From: Diadophis punctatus similis
Lineage: Eukaryota; Chordata; Lepidosauria; Squamata; Dipsadidae
DNA: 64,000 bases
Direction: 5' to 3'
NCBI GenBank assembly: GCA_023053685.1
Contig: JALIGW010000003.1
Coordinates: 42,974,496 to 43,038,495 of the forward strand
This document shows positions 12,152 to 26,090 of this stretch, piece by piece. Every line of letters begins with the position of its first letter. Position 1 is the first letter of the stretch. Under the pieces are notes generated by a model. That model did not search any database, was not told the DNA's origin, and saw nothing but the letters and a program-made list of their open reading frames with translations. The position numbers were made by a program, and so were the translations under genes.

Positions 12152-12459
12152 CAGAGGTGGAATTCAGTAGGTTCTGACCAGATCTGGAGAACTAGTAGCG
12201 GAAATTTTGAGTGGTTTGGAGAACTGGTAAATACCACCTCTGACTGGCCCTGCCCCCATTTATTCTCTGTCTCCCAAGTCCCAGCTGATCGGGAGGAAAT
12301 GGGGATTTTGCAGTAACCTTCCCCTGCAGTGGGGAGGGAATGGAGATTTTACAGTATCCTTCCCCTGCCACGCCCACCACGCCACGCCCACCACGCCACG
12401 CCATGCCCACCAAGCCACATCCACAGAACCGGTAGTAATTTTTTTTAATCCCACCACTG
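12152..12459. mobile_element. hAT-type MITE (CCACGCCCACCA family)
   Basis: 308 bp with inverted ends CAGAGGTGGAATTCAG and AATCCCACCACTG. Flanks ATGTGTAT and ATTTGTGT agree at 6 of 8 positions. The interior includes repeated CACGCCCACCA units and is the reverse complement of the element at 49932-50275, so the two are one family in opposite orientation. Confidence 0.85.
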
Positions 12460-12469
12460 ATTTGTGTGT

Positions 12470-13000
12470 GTGTGTACAAGAAACATTATAGGCAGTATAT
12501 CACTGATTTCAGATCAGAATCTGTAGTCGGTTTACAGCCTAAAATAAACTCATTCCTGTTGCCTATGAAACAAAAAAAAAATCTGGAACAAGATTTTTTT
12601 GAATGCAAAAGATTCAGTTAGTTTTGTTTTGTTTGATGAGCTTGTGTCTTGGCTTTGTTCCCACGAGGACTAACAAATCACAGCTGCCTGGATTAGGGAG
12701 TATATTGCTCCCTTCCCTAGTGAACAAGCTGAGCAAAGAGAATGAGATTGACGATACAGTTCCTGTTAACAATTTAAAGTGTGCACTGAAGTGGATCTGT
12801 GGCATATCTAAAACATAATAAAGGAAATTTAGAGATGTATTTTTTTTCTTTATTTATCGCTGAACCACAAGATAAGACTGAATTGGAGATTGAGAAAAAC
12901 ACATATTACCCATAGGAGTAAGAAAGGATTTTTTAAAATATACATTTATTTATTTTTGCTGCTTTATTTCTGAACCACGGGATAGGTGCTTGTATGATGT
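12470..13000. other. Intronic sequence, nothing recognised
   Basis: A small forward frame at 12603-12818 has no domain. Short poly(A) and poly(T) runs only. Confidence 0.45.
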
Positions 13001-13010
13001 ATGTATGTAT

Positions 13011-13286
13011 CAGTGGTGGGTTCCTACCGGTGCGGTCCAGTGAGCCATTCCGGTAGGGACCCGCCGATTGCGCAATTTGTGTGCGACGGCTCCGGTGCCG
13101 TCTTCGCCGTTCCATCACACAGTGCCATCTTTTTTCTGGAATTTTTGGGATTTTTTTTGCTTCCTGCGCATGCATGGAAGCAAAATTGCTCAAGGAGACA
13201 TGCACACGTAGCGAGTGTGCATGCACATGAAATGAGATGATGTGCGCGCAGCACACTGGTAGGCAGGTAAGAGGAACCTGCCCCTG
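13011..13286. mobile_element. hAT-type MITE (GGTGGGTTCCTACCGG family)
   Basis: 276 bp with left end CAGTGGTGGGTTCCTACCGG and right end GAGGAACCTGCCCCTG. Perfect 8-bp duplication GTATGTAT at 13003-13010 and 13287-13294. GC- and CpG-rich interior with GCAATTTGTGTGCG and GCGCATGCAT motifs. Same family and orientation as 53813-54042; the 36320-36660 copy is inverted. Confidence 0.93.
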
Positions 13287-13344
13287 GTATGTATATATAT
13301 GCATATGTCAACATACAGTCAGTATGTCCCATGGCCGTAATTTC

Positions 13345-13475
13345 AATTCCATATAGAATAGACTAGAATAGAATTTTTATTGGCCAAGTGTGATTGGACA
13401 CACAAGGAATTTGTCTTGGTGCATATGCTCTCAGTGTACATAAAAGATACGTTCGTCAAGAATCATAATATTATT
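13345..13475 (-). mobile_element. LINE 3' terminus (same family as 6255-6830)
   Basis: On the plus strand: TTTTTATTGGCCAAGTGTGA, then GGACACACAAGGAATTTGTC, then a TGCTCTCAGTGTACATAAAA block. This is shared almost unchanged with 51730-51830. It reads as the antisense of a LINE 3' UTR. Confidence 0.65.
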
Positions 13476-13562
13476 CTCTTTGCATCTGCCCACTAGACTG
13501 TTACATTTGTAAGCAGTTCTTACCTCTACTTACTAAATAACTAGTGGACAATTAGAAATATA

Positions 13563-13790
13563 TTGATGATGATGTTATCTGTTCAGTTGAGTCCAACTCT
13601 TGGCAATTCTAAGGGCCAGGTCACACCACATTTTCCAAATTTGCACTATTTCTTTGAGTTTTTCTATGTTCTGGCTGGTGTCAGCTTTGATAGTATCCAG
13701 TCACCATGTTCTTTGACAGCCTGGTTTCCTTTTACTGCTAACTCTTCTAAACTTAATTGCTTTCTCCATTGAAGTTAGCATATTTAAAGA
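13563..13790 (-). mobile_element. BovB/RTE LINE fragment
   Basis: The plus strand reads GTTCAGTTGAGTCCAACTCT, the antisense of the BovB 3' region (the AGTCGGACACGACTGA-like end). It continues into sequence matching the BovB C-terminal coding region by recall. Strongly diverged and without an open frame. Sense copy of this clade at 15888-16140. Confidence 0.65.
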
Positions 13791-13945
13791 AAAAAGTGAC
13801 CTCCCACATATAAAAACAGTTTTATAATTCCTTCATCATGATCCCAACAACCTTTTGAAGTAGGTTTCAATGGCTCAAACAAGCACATGATAGCATTTAG
13901 AAAACATTTCCCCCTTCCCAAGAGGTTTGTTTTTGCCTGTTGCAC

Positions 13946-14263
13946 CATGGGTGGGTTCCTCCCAGTTCGGACTGGATCGCCTGAACCAGTAGCGACCCGC
14001 TGGTGACGTCACTGTTGGTGCCATTCCGTGCGCCCAGCCATCTTTTTTTTAATTTTGTGTGAATTTTCCCCCTTCCGCGGCTTGAAAATGGGCCCGCCCG
14101 CCCGCCTGCAGGTGAATTCTGACCTTTATTTCTTCACCCGAAGCACAGCTGATGAGCTCCTCAGCTGTGTTTCGGGCTCATTCCTGCTTCTGAGCATGCG
14201 CGGAAGCATGCAAGGGGACGTGCGCTGCGAACCAGTGGCGAAGGTAAGTGGAACCCACCCCTG
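13946..14263. mobile_element. hAT-type MITE (GGTGGGTTCC family variant)
   Basis: 318 bp with ends CATGGGTGGGTTCCTCCCAG and GGAACCCACCCCTG. Perfect 8-bp duplication TGTTGCAC at 13938-13945 and 14264-14271. GC-rich interior with CCCGCCCGCCCGCC and GAGCATGCGCGGAAGC motifs. Confidence 0.93.
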
Positions 14264-14271
14264 TGTTGCAC

Positions 14272-14735
14272 CTCATTTTATTTCAATTGGTCATTGTGAG
14301 GTTGCAGTTTAGATCTCGAATCATAGTATCTCATTATGTTGTTGCAGTTGATTTTGGTTATGGCCAATATTTTCCTTCTGAACCATCCAGGCTTGTGTTT
14401 GGGGTAATATACAAAACTTGCAAAAGAAATAATCAGGATTGGGCGGATTTAACCTCCTGCTTTGTATTGAGACATGCATTACAGGTGCTTTCTGGATTCA
14501 TGGTTCTGTTATCAAAGTATTGTTATTATGGAACAGCACAAGCCAAGATTCAGTTGGCCCTGACTCTGATGGCCTTCTCATAAGGCTTAAAACTTGACTT
14601 TTTTCCTGGCATTAGGCCATGAAATTAAGTGTGTCTGTTTTTCATGAATGTGTGGATGTGTTTGCACAGTTCCAGGTGTGCTGTCTTTTAGTTTCTCCCA
14701 AAGGTGCTTTTTCAAGAGGCAACTGAATTTTCTGG
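14272..14735. other. Intronic sequence, nothing recognised
   Basis: The forward frame 14248-14583 starts inside the preceding MITE and runs on by chance. No domain seen. Confidence 0.45.
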
Positions 14736-14739
14736 TTTT

Positions 14740-14862
14740 TCTTTTTTTTAAGTTTGTGTTGATGTCATTATTGTTTATTTTAATTCTTGTTTGCTGCCCA
14801 GAGTGATGTGGTAAGCAGACGGCCAGATATATTGGGAAAAAAAAGAAATAAATATTAGCAGT
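14740..14862 (+). repeat. CR1-like LINE 3' end
   Basis: GTTTGCTGCCCAGAGTGATG, then a GGCCAGATATATTGGG stem arm and an AAATAAATATT tail. This is the generic CR1/L2 3' terminal stem followed by an A-rich tail. Confidence 0.5.
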
Positions 14863-14869
14863 TGTTTGA

Positions 14870-15880
14870 TTATCTGAGCAACTTTTTTCTGGCATAGCTC
14901 TTATGTTGGTGTAGCTTTACTGCCATGACTATATTTGCACACCAGGAGAAATTTCACCTGCTGAATGTTTGCTTGTCAGAATTTTTTTAAAGATAACACT
15001 TCTTGGCAAGCTGCTTGATTTATGCTTGAAGATTGCACAGAAAACATTTATATGCGTTTATAGGGGGACCAAGCAATTTATTTTGATTGTATTTTTTTTC
15101 TTTTTAGGGTATTTTCTTTCACAAGACAATACACAAAGATGCATAATAAAGTAGAAAGTAATCAGTCTAAAACACAGTAAAATTAATCCAATGATGCAAG
15201 GCAATTAAAATTAAAATGCTTTGGGAAAGGTTTTTATTGAAAAGAACCTGTTAGTGCTTGTACAGAATTCTCATTGAAAAGGCCTTATTAGTGATGGTCC
15301 AGAGAACAGGGTCTCAGACAGTGATATTCATGTTCATCAGGTAGACTCCTTTGGGTACAATATTTCTTCAAATATTTTGATTAAAAAAATTAGAACTTCA
15401 ATGACTAAAGCAAACACTTAAACAAAATCCAGAAATGAACAGGCAAACAATGTAATTGTACTGGGATTGGTCTATTACGTTCCTTTTTGATATGCATTCT
15501 CTTTATTTTTTTTTTTAAAAATGTAACATACACAAACTGGTACTTTAATAAAATACAATATGTGTCAGGGATAATATATGTCCTACCTAAGAAAGAATTT
15601 AGTTGATTACATTAGAGCTGGAAAGCCCAAATCTGCACAATGTAGGCAAGCCCTTTAGAAACGTCTTGGATCACAGTTGCAAAAATCATGACTTCTCTTC
15701 AAAAATTATAGCCTGAGCCTTAATATTGGGCTTTGAAAAAGAAGGATAAGAAGAGTATTAACACCTATGAACTTAAACACCTATGAACACCTATTAACAC
15801 CTATGAACCACTCAAAAAAAAAAAAAGAAATACACCAAAGAACAAATCAATCCAGAGTTCTCATTTGAGGCACAAATAAT
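14870..15880. other. Intronic sequence, nothing recognised
   Basis: AT-rich, with a short imperfect tandem of AACACCTATG units near 15760-15808. No gene signature. Confidence 0.5.
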
Positions 15881-15887
15881 CAGTTTC

Positions 15888-16142
15888 ATATTGTGATGTT
15901 TTGGACATGTTATGTGAAGATCTAACTCTCTTGAGAAGTCTATAATGCTTGCTAAGGTGGAGAAAAAGAGAGAAAAAAGAGGATGACCAGCAGCAAATTA
16001 GATGGACTTAGTTGCACCGTGATTGGTACACCATTGAAAGATCCAAAAGACCAGGTTAGGAATAGATTGTTCTAGAGAAAAAGTATGTGGTCATTGAGAA
16101 TTGGCACAGATTTGATGGCATATAATCAAATAAGCCTTAATA
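15888..16142 (+). mobile_element. BovB/RTE LINE C-terminal fragment
   Basis: GACATGTTATGTGAAGATCT, then CTCTTGAGAAGTCTATAATG, then CCAGCAGCAAATTAGATGGA and a TTGATGGCATATAATCAAAT end. These match, by recall, the C-terminal coding end and 3' terminus of squamate BovB. Interrupted by several stops, so it is inactive. Confidence 0.75.
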
Positions 16143-16144
16143 TG

Positions 16145-18255
16145 GATTTTTCTTTTTACTTGGAAAAAAATGTCACCTACCTCAGAAATAGAGAAGAAAA
16201 AACAGAAATTTCTGATCTAGCTACATGTGTAACATGATGTCAGTCTTGTGATGTGAGGTAGATCAGACAGGAGACGTGGCCAGCTGAGCTATTTACTTTA
16301 CTTTACTTTATTGTAAGGTCATATTAATGGAATTTTCAAGTGGTAATACATCCCCTTTACAGACTAAGTATCTAGGCAGGGGTCTTTCTGAGCCACTTTC
16401 TCTGCCTACATTCCTGTTGTTAGCTAAATTACCTTTTAGTTGACCATTCCCTTGGCTGCGTCTCTTTGCCCTGTCTCCCAAGACCACATACCATTACACA
16501 TGGTCTGTGCATCCCCTGCCCATTGCTGCTCTTACTTTTCTTAGAACATAGAACTATGTTTAATGTTAAATGTAGCTTTCACTCATCCAAAGTTAGCCAA
16601 GCAAGCTTATATGAAGGAAGAACAACTATAATAAGGACGAATTATAATTCCAAATTCTTTCCAATTTCTTTAGAAATTCACAGCATGGAATGCAGGAAGC
16701 ACTGATTTCTTTAATGTAAACCAAAGACAACTTAAACTGTCTTATTAATATAATTGTGAGGAAACTTGGATCATAGTTAGCTGGTAGGTATTAGGATAAT
16801 GAAAGAAAACAGAACTAGAGGCCCAGTGTACTCAAATAGAACTTCTACTATACATTGGTATATATGAGATATCCTAACAAAGATAACCTCAGGTTGAGCA
16901 GTGCCCTCAAATATTATCGAAACAAGGCATAATGTGAAGCACTGTTGTTTAGGCCAGAACAGAATACATTTTCAGAATGATTTGTATCACCTCAGAATGT
17001 CAGCAGTCACAATTATTATATAGCCTGGCCACATAGTATAAACATAACAGAGGATGATGTTTCATTTAATGTCCTACAGTATATTTTAATCACATATGAT
17101 AAAACAGGTGCATTGCTGAATATTGGAGAGAAAATAGTTTCATATGGTTCAGACAAGGTAACCAAACCATTTATTAGGCCAGGTTATATATAGTGTTCCA
17201 AAGAAAACCAGGTAAATTTAGCCACCTAATCAATGAGAGGTTCAATCCAGTGCCCCATCAGCCAACACCGCCTATATTTGTATATGTTTCTGAGGCTTTT
17301 AAGGAAGTGAGTGGGAGGAAATATGATCTTCCCATAGTCTGAGTTAAATAAAAAGATGAATATCTACAGGAGATGATTTTGATCATTTTCAGTGATTGGG
17401 CATGACAGCACATGCTGTAAAATAATTTCCTCAAACCAAAATTTTAGTAGGAATCCATATTTAATCCAATCTTCCAGTAAAGCAAATTGGGCATTTTGGA
17501 TTATAGCCCTTTAATTCATCTTGCAAAAGGACTGAACTGGAAAACATCCTGATTATAGCCTTCAAGAAAAAGAAAAAGAAACACCTCTGTTTCTCACTTA
17601 TTGGCTATCTAAATGGTAGCAGACCCATCCAACTATTGTTTTGCAGTGATGTTCGCAATTGTTTCTGAATCTTCCTGGTAAATTTATTGTCACTGATAAC
17701 CTGATTGGTGCCTGGCAGGGAAAGATAAAGCTGTAGACAACTCAGCATGAATTCCCTTTTGTAAGCAATGCAATCGGTAATTTGTTGTCCACCTTCAGTA
17801 GACAGCTTGGAAATGTTGGAAAGTGGCTTGAGGCTTGTGTACCATGTACACTTGGACTGATCTGCTACTGTTGAGAAGTTTGCAGACTATCTGGAAATCT
17901 GAGCACGTGATTTTCTCAAGAATGCTCAGCCTTTGTGCTTTACTCTCTTTCTGACAAACGTATAGAAATGATTTTATTGTTGAACATAGGCATCCCGATC
18001 ATTCTTTGAACCCTAGCAGATTATCTAGGGAGAGAGAGAGAGATGTCCTTAATGTTCCTGATGTACATACAAATGAAAATAATTTTTAAAAGCAGTTGTT
18101 TCAAACTTTTGATATTGTCCATCTCGTTTACTTATATTTTGTCTCCACAGTCAGAGGGCATGAGATCTTAGCTTTTAAAAGTCCAGGTTTCCATCTTTTC
18201 CCTTTAAATAAATTGATAATCAGTTACATTTTTTGTTCTTCCTTCCTCCTTCCTT
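16145..18255. other. Intronic sequence, mostly unremarkable
   Basis: The segment 16255-16400 (GGCCAGCTGAGC, then TTTACTTTATTGTAAGG) weakly resembles 20355-20420 (GGCCAGATGAGCC, then CTTTATTGTAAAAC), hinting at an old dispersed repeat. The rest, including 16466-16705, shows no supported gene or repeat. Confidence 0.4.
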
Positions 18256-18261
18256 TTATTT

Positions 18262-18565
18262 GGTGTCAAGTCCAAACTCGACTACAAAAAATATGACTTC
18301 AGCAACAGAGTGATCAATGCCTGGAATGCACTACCTGACTCTGTGGTTTCTTCCCCAAACCCCCAAAACTTTAACCTTAGACTGTCTACAGTTGACCTCA
18401 CCCCATTCCTAAGAGGTCTGTAAGGGGCATGAATAAGTGCACCACTGTGCCTACCGTCCCTGTCCTACTGTCCTATTGTCCTCTTTTATCGTTACTTTTT
18501 AGTTATGTTATGTTTATACAAACTACTGCTATCCTATACATGTTTGACAAATAAATAAATAAATA
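18262..18565 (+). mobile_element. LINE 3' end (LTPFLRGR family)
   Basis: Encodes the C-terminal tail (NAWNALPDSVV-like, then LTPFLRGL) and ends GTTTGACAAATAAATAAATA with a short (TA)n. Clearly homologous to 10799-11065 and to the reverse complements at 26461-27692 and 57845-59130. 5'-truncated. Confidence 0.85.
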
Positions 18566-19079
18566 TATATATATAGGAAGCCGGAATGTAGATTGAGCCT
18601 TTCCCCCATTCAATGTGTTTCTATTACACTAATTATGTTCCAGTAATCCAAATTAATTTCCACCCCACTTAATGGGCTAATATGTCATTAACAGCAACCT
18701 GAAGAACAGAAGCAAGGGGAACCTCAGCTCTTATCTCTATGTTTGAGATACTTTGTGAATTGTGTATTGAGTCAGAAATAGGCCCTGGAAATATGATTTC
18801 CAGGAGCTGTGACATAGGAGTGAATATGTTTATCTCTTTGCCTTTGTGTTCCATCAGAAATGGTAGAACATAGCCTAGGAAGACTAAAGGAACTGTGGGA
18901 ATAAATATGGAAAGTAATAGAGGAAGAAAAATATGGGAGAGGAACAGAGGAGAATTCTTTTTATAGAATTTCCAAGAAATATAATTCTTGTTTAGCTCAG
19001 GAGTGACAAAAAGGCAAACTTTAGAGATTCCCAAGATTTGTATCTAGAGACTAGAAGTTCAGGATTAGTCATCATATCA
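18566..19079. other. Intronic sequence with unassigned reverse frame
   Basis: The minus frame 18669-19034 (121 codons) has a hydrophobic middle (LPLLLSIFIPTVPLVFLGY) but no recognisable family and no splice or promoter context. I regard it as chance, with low certainty. Confidence 0.4.
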
Positions 19080-19087
19080 CTTAAGAA

Positions 19088-19376
19088 CAGCGGTGAAATC
19101 TACTTCCCTTCCCTACCAGTTCGGAAGTGCGCGCTTTGCACACAAAAGTACGCTATCGTCGTGCATGCTTTTTCACCCACTGCGCATGCGCAGAAGGCTT
19201 TGCGCATGCGCAGAAGGCTTTGCGCATGTGCAGAGGGGTAAAAAAAGAAAGAAAATGGCAACATCCGGGCGGGTGGGCAGAGCCTTGTGCTGCTGCCACT
19301 ACCGGTTCTCTGAACCACCGGCGGCCGCCGCTACTGGTACACCTGAACCGAGCCGAATCAGTAGCATTTCACCCCG
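19088..19376. mobile_element. hAT-type MITE (GGTGAAAT ends)
   Basis: 289 bp with ends CAGCGGTGAAATC and GCATTTCACCCCG. Perfect 8-bp duplication CTTAAGAA at 19080-19087 and 19377-19384. Contains a three-fold tandem TGCGCATGCGCAGAAGGCTT-type unit near 19180-19230, and an ACCGG-rich right half. Related to the element at 47381-47583. Confidence 0.93.
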
Positions 19377-19384
19377 CTTAAGAA

Positions 19385-20523
19385 ACAGAAAATCTGTTTT
19401 TCTGAGATTCCTTTATACGTACTAGATGTATAAGAGCACCATCGTTTCTGCTGTCTGATTGTTCTAGTAAAAGTATCCATACAATTCAAATTCATAGGCT
19501 TCTATTTGTAAACATAGGTGCTCCCCAGGATTACAGTTTGATGAGACTGAAGTTTGCTCTCTGTCCCTGAATCCCACTGTTTCCAAGAGTATACTTAAAT
19601 CAACAGGGAAAAAATGAAGCAGTCCATGGAATCTGGACAGCTAAATGCAAAGGACCATTTCACAGAAAATATTGTGATACAGTCATGATGTGCTGCTCCA
19701 TACAGTCACATTGATTGCATGATGCCATCAATAATGACATTGGTACTCATGCAGTGCCCATTTACTAAACTCAGCAAGAGTCCAGCTGAAGCCTCTCTTT
19801 CCCACTACTTTATATCCATTTCAAGTCTCAGGACAGCTCAATGCTAAGATTCTGTGCAGACAAAAATATTGACTTGTACTCTATCAAATGGAATTCAAGC
19901 CAATCAGCACTGAGTCAAACCTAATAAGCACCTATTTCAGACTTTTGGATCAAGTACATGTCTGATTGTTGTCAGGGTTCACAAGCAACTTAATGTAGGG
20001 ATTCCGAAATAGGAAAGTTTATGTGGGTTTCTGTGATAAGAAAAAGAAAGATTTCACTATCAGATGTCATTTTATAGTTAAAAAAACCATACAAAGTATA
20101 CTTTCAAGAATAATATGTACAAAAATCTCTCTGTGTCATGAGAGTTTACTTTTTCCCCTCAAAGTGCATATTAAGAATAATAAAGTTATGCAGAAAAGGG
20201 GTACACTGAGGAAATGTGTGCTTTAGAAATTTTATGTTATTCATATAAATTTATGTAGGTATTATGAATCAATCTGTGTAAAATACTATCTATATTAGGT
20301 GCATTTAAAAAAAATCAGTTCAAATAATCGTATAATTGTCAGTATCGTTGTGTAAACCAGATAGGACTCATGGCCAGATGAGCCAAGTCCACTTTATTGT
20401 AAAACTACATTGATAAAAGTCTTTCAAATTTGAAAGTACAATTATCCCCCTTATACTTTATAGCCCGAGAAACTGGGAGAATCTCGTCTGAGCCTCTTGC
20501 CTTGTCTACTATAAAACCTACAT
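19385..20523. other. Intronic sequence, nothing recognised
   Basis: AT-rich DNA. The part just left of the next MITE (20340-20520) may be an old dispersed repeat related to 16255-16400. Confidence 0.45.
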
Positions 20524-20531
20524 GCTTTGCT

Positions 20532-20799
20532 CAGGGGTGGGTTCTGATTTTCTCTGCTGCCAGTTCACTCCTTGATGCACTGTGTGGGCACTTCACGTGA
20601 GCGCGCATGCGCAGTGCTAAAAAACCAGCTTCTGCGCATACACAGAAGCAGAAAACAAGATGGTGGCACATACAGCGCTGCCGAGAGAGCCGGTTTAGGG
20701 GTGTGGCAGGCCTGGGTTGCTGCCAGTACCAGCGACCCAGGTCGCCAAGTTACTATCGGTTCCATAGAACCGGTCCAAACCAGGAGGAACCCACTTCTG
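20532..20799. mobile_element. hAT-type MITE (GGTGGGTTC family)
   Basis: 268 bp with ends CAGGGGTGGGTTCTG and GAGGAACCCACTTCTG. Flanks GCTTTGCT (20524-20531) and GCTATGCT (20800-20807) agree at 7 of 8 positions. Has the GCGCGCATGCGCAGTGC and CTTCTGCGCATACACAGAAG interior motifs of this group and a GAACCGG right arm. Confidence 0.9.
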
Positions 20800-21008
20800 G
20801 CTATGCTGTCTCTTATCTGACTGTTCCTTTGCCAGAATCTCTTCACTCAGTTTTCCAAGGTGTTTTCACATATCATTGCATAATTGATTAGCAGCCAATT
20901 CTAAAATAAGTTAAATGTATTCTGATGTGCATATCAATATCATATGCTGCATTGGCAAAATCATGTGTGGTGGGTTTTTTTTAGACTAACAAGAAAAGGG
21001 AAAGCCTA

Positions 21009-21150
21009 ATAGCAATAGCACTTAGACTTATATACCGCTTCATAGTGCTTTACAGCCCTTTCTAAGTGGTTTACAGAGTCAGCACAATCCCCCAAAATTT
21101 CTGGGTCTTCATTTTACCAACCTCGGAAGGATGGAAAGCTTAGTCAACCC
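21009..21150 (-). repeat. tRNA-derived SINE, 5'-truncated
   Basis: Reverse complement of the 3' part of the SINE at 32171-32405: TAGCAATAGCACTTAGACTT, then ATACCGCTTCATAGTGCTTT, then a GGATGGAAAGCTTAGTCAAC end. The tRNA-like head is missing. Confidence 0.85.
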
Positions 21151-22900
21151 ACTATATAATTAAAACAAAAATAGAAGCAAAAACACCAGTAAGCAAAATC
21201 CCCAAAATAGAGTTTGAAACATAAAGAAAATTGAGGCACCCTGAACATAAAAACACTCCTCAAAGTATACAGTGACAGCATTCTGAACTAACTAACTAAA
21301 ATTACCAAGATAAATCACTAATATAAAAAATAACTCATATTATTAAAGAATATGCAGTGTTTGAAACTTACGATGTAGTAGGTTTTCCTTAGCATTAGCC
21401 TATTTATGTATCATTTATATTGGTTGATACTTCTTAATGTGTGGTTTACATAGGTTTTATTTGTAATTATAATTTTATTTCATAAGTAACTAAGATTTTT
21501 TATTAGCCACAATCCCTCAAAGATTTTTTTCCTCAAAATACATTGGACTTTAGGTGCAATAAAGTATCTGGGCACCATATTAGAAATAATGAAGTCACAT
21601 TTTGCCAGATCTGAAACTAAGGATTCATAGAGTCTACTCATCAATCTATTCCCTTTGTGGATGGGGTATGACTTCTCAAATGAAGGTTGGTCTTCTTTTG
21701 GATATTTCAACAGCAGGCTCAGCCACCTTTATGGGTCAATGGTATATGTCTAGTGTGAGATGTCATCATTCAAAGGAGGCTCTTTCTTGTGTTCTTTTTT
21801 TAAATTTCAGCAACTTAAGACAATTTTAGACTTATATTTAGGTAGCAAAGTGATTCTGTCAGACAATGGAACTTCCTAGAGGCAAAGATGGATGATTAGC
21901 CTAAAAATGTCTTATATTCAATCATTGGAAGACACTACTGCAAGCTTAACAATTTTTAAAATCAATTTCTCTGCAAAAAATAGTCTTAGAAAAAGTGCTG
22001 TATGCACGCTCACACACTACAAGAACATTTGTTGTTTGCTTGTTCTAGGTTCAGGATCAGGAACTGCCCATCAGGAAGCCAAGCAAACTAAACAGTCAAA
22101 AAAGAAGGTTTCCTGTCATCGAGTAAGCTTAGAATCTATCAAAACATTGTATTCATTTGATTTTGATATGCATTAAACTATGGGTGTAGAAAGCAGACTT
22201 AGCTATGATTGGCAATCTTTAGTACTTGAAAGCTAGCAGAACTTCTATGTATCTTCTTTGCCTGCCTTAGGTTAATCTGCAATTAACTCTTTTCTCCTAG
22301 AAGGGAACTCTCAAATATGCATGGTTTCTGCAAGGTGACACTAACTTATCTTGATGAGGAAAAAAAAAAAGAAAACATGTATGTTAGATCTAGATTTATC
22401 CAAATTGACAAGTTGGTCTAGAATTTTAAAGCCCAATAACAGAGAATAAAATTGGGATCATGTATGTCATTATTCAATGTGCAATAGTCTCTGATTAGAC
22501 TAATGAGTAAAATGAGGAAGGGAAAAGACCAAATAAGGAGGACAATTAGTTATTTGGTGGGTTGAAGGATTGCCCAGACGTCTTTGTGGTTTCCTTTCCT
22601 AGTGCTATCTGATTTACACATCCCCCACTTGTGAGATGCCTGCCAGGTCCTTTCTATAGAAAAATGGATTATTCTACAGTCAGATTAATGGGCTTTCATT
22701 TTGCAAAACATCTGTCACCGTTAGTCCTGGACAGTGAGCGTGAAATTAGTTTTGACTGCAGAAGGACTACGTTGGTGTGTAATATGTGACCAACATTACA
22801 ACAGCTCAGGAAGTGAGCTATTGAATAAGAATTACCTGTTGAAAGGAGAACAGGTTTCTTTTGCACTTGCTGGGGGAACAGACTAAAATGGGAACTGTCC
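21151..22900. other. Intronic sequence, nothing recognised
   Basis: AT-rich. The frames at 21480-21710, 21602-21829 and 21892-22176 carry no domain and overlap in different frames and strands, typical of chance. Confidence 0.5.
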
Positions 22901-22901
22901 C

Positions 22902-22903
<2 letters not shown>

Positions 22904-22997
<94 letters not shown>
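22904..22997. repeat. Compound microsatellite (CA)n(GA)n
   Basis: About 14 CA units followed directly by about 33 GA units without interruption. Highly polymorphic loci of this type are common in squamate introns. Confidence 0.98.
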
Positions 22998-23000
<3 letters not shown>

Positions 23001-24300
23001 ATGTATCTCTGTGAGCACAGTGTATTGCAGTCACTTATGTAGCATCAATAGCCTGAACTTAACATAGTAAGAAAAAGGTTTTGATGGATATTATACATGA
23101 ATTCTTTGAGATTCTGTGTACAAGGGATAAGTGAAGATGCAATGCAGCAAATATGTCTTTAAGAATACCTCAAAGAAATGTGACATAAATGGGTTTTCAT
23201 AAATGCAACTGTTAATCATCACTGACTGCAATACACCTCAGAATCACACCAAGATGAAGGCCACAAATTTTAATTGGCAAATTATTCAATTTCTGTGACA
23301 AATTATATTGAGCAATTTTAACAAGGGAAGGGAAAATTTGAACCAACCATTTTCTGATTAGTTTTGATGGCTATTTTGTTTTGGGCATATTATATTTTTA
23401 TGGAATTAAAAAGAAAATAAGATTTTTGACTTCCCTTTAATCACGAATTCCTTAAATTGTAAATCACCTCACATTTTTTTCAGGAAGTAAAAAAGGCATC
23501 TATATTTAAGTTTCATAATGTATACATTTATTTAAATTGAATCAGTTAAGCTATTAGGAAGTTGATAAACCAACAGTTGTATCCTTTAATCAGTTGACAA
23601 TTTTACTGTTGAATGTAAGCCATAACATTGCCCAGTAGGAGGACTAAAAATCCATTCTCTCCATACATTTGTCACCTTAACTATGTCTTCCTTAGGTAGC
23701 TTAATATCAGATGTAATCTCTACTTGAGTTCATACTTTTTGTTTATTGTATTTGGAGAAATCAAGCTAGCAAACCACAGAGGGGGAAAATCTACATTTTA
23801 CATGAATGGATTGCGGAAGGTTGGAAGTAATTATTTATAAAATTCATAGGCCTTCTCAATGTTACATGATTCTGTATGCCTCACAAGTTGATAATAAAAT
23901 AAAAATATGTGTAATGTAAAAAAAAGTCCAGAAAATCAACAATCATGATCAAAATCCCACACAATAGTCTGTCATCCACTCCAACCCAAAGTCTAGGAGA
24001 AAGAGCTAGGTTTAAGAATTTGTTTAAATACAGCCATAGTTAAATGGCATCAAAGTAGGCATTAGAGTAGGATTTTTTCCCCTCAATCTAATGTGGCTTT
24101 TTTTTTAGGAATCTTACAAGATTTCATAAAGTATATTTTTCTGGAAAAGTTATTCAAAGTTTGGGGGACTACCTCATGCTACTTCTAGGAGCCCTCAATG
24201 CACACTGGCAAACAGATTTATTTTTGGAATATACAGTATGTACTGCCGTAGCCCAGATATAATTTAAGCAATGTACAACATCTATATTAGCAATACAATT
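22998..24300. other. Intronic sequence, nothing recognised
   Basis: AT-rich DNA without a coding, repeat or regulatory signature that I can support. Confidence 0.5.
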
Positions 24301-24302
24301 CA

Positions 24303-24520
24303 CTTATTTATTTATTTGTATCCCACCTTTATTAATTTTACAAATGACTCAAGGCAGCTAACATATCCAAGACATTTTCCTCCTCCTATGTTCCCACAAC
24401 AAAAACCATCTGGGTGAGTTGAGCTTAGAGAGAAGGGTTTCTAGTGAAGCTAGGTTTTTACAAGATAATATCAGTACAGATTTAAAGATATGAAAAGGGG
24501 ACATTCCTTTAGATATTGTG
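24303..24520 (-). repeat. SINE/CR1-type retroelement 3' end
   Basis: On the plus strand TTATTTATTTGTATCCCACC, then ACTCAAGGCAGCTAACATAT and a CCTCCTCCTATGTTCCCACA block. This is the antisense of a very common sauropsid retroelement 3' end (GGGATAAATAAATA tail). Confidence 0.6.
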
Positions 24521-24631
24521 GTTCCAAGACAGGAAAAACTTTAAATGTTAATACCAGCACCTGGATATTGGACTGGAAACAAATTGGTAGAGGGTGTGTG
24601 TTTGTGTTTCTCTCGCAGTGTCTATATATGT

Positions 24632-25152
<521 letters not shown>

Positions 25153-25319
25153 TGTATTTATTACTGTATTTAATTTTACAGCATTTGTATATTTTCCCCA
25201 TCAAAAACTTTGGGCAGGTCAAAACAATAAAAATATACTTTATAAAAATTATATAAATGTGTAATAAATTTACCTAATGCAAAACAAACCATTTTGAATT
25301 ACCAATCCATCCTCCAAAG

Positions 25320-26090
<771 letters not shown>
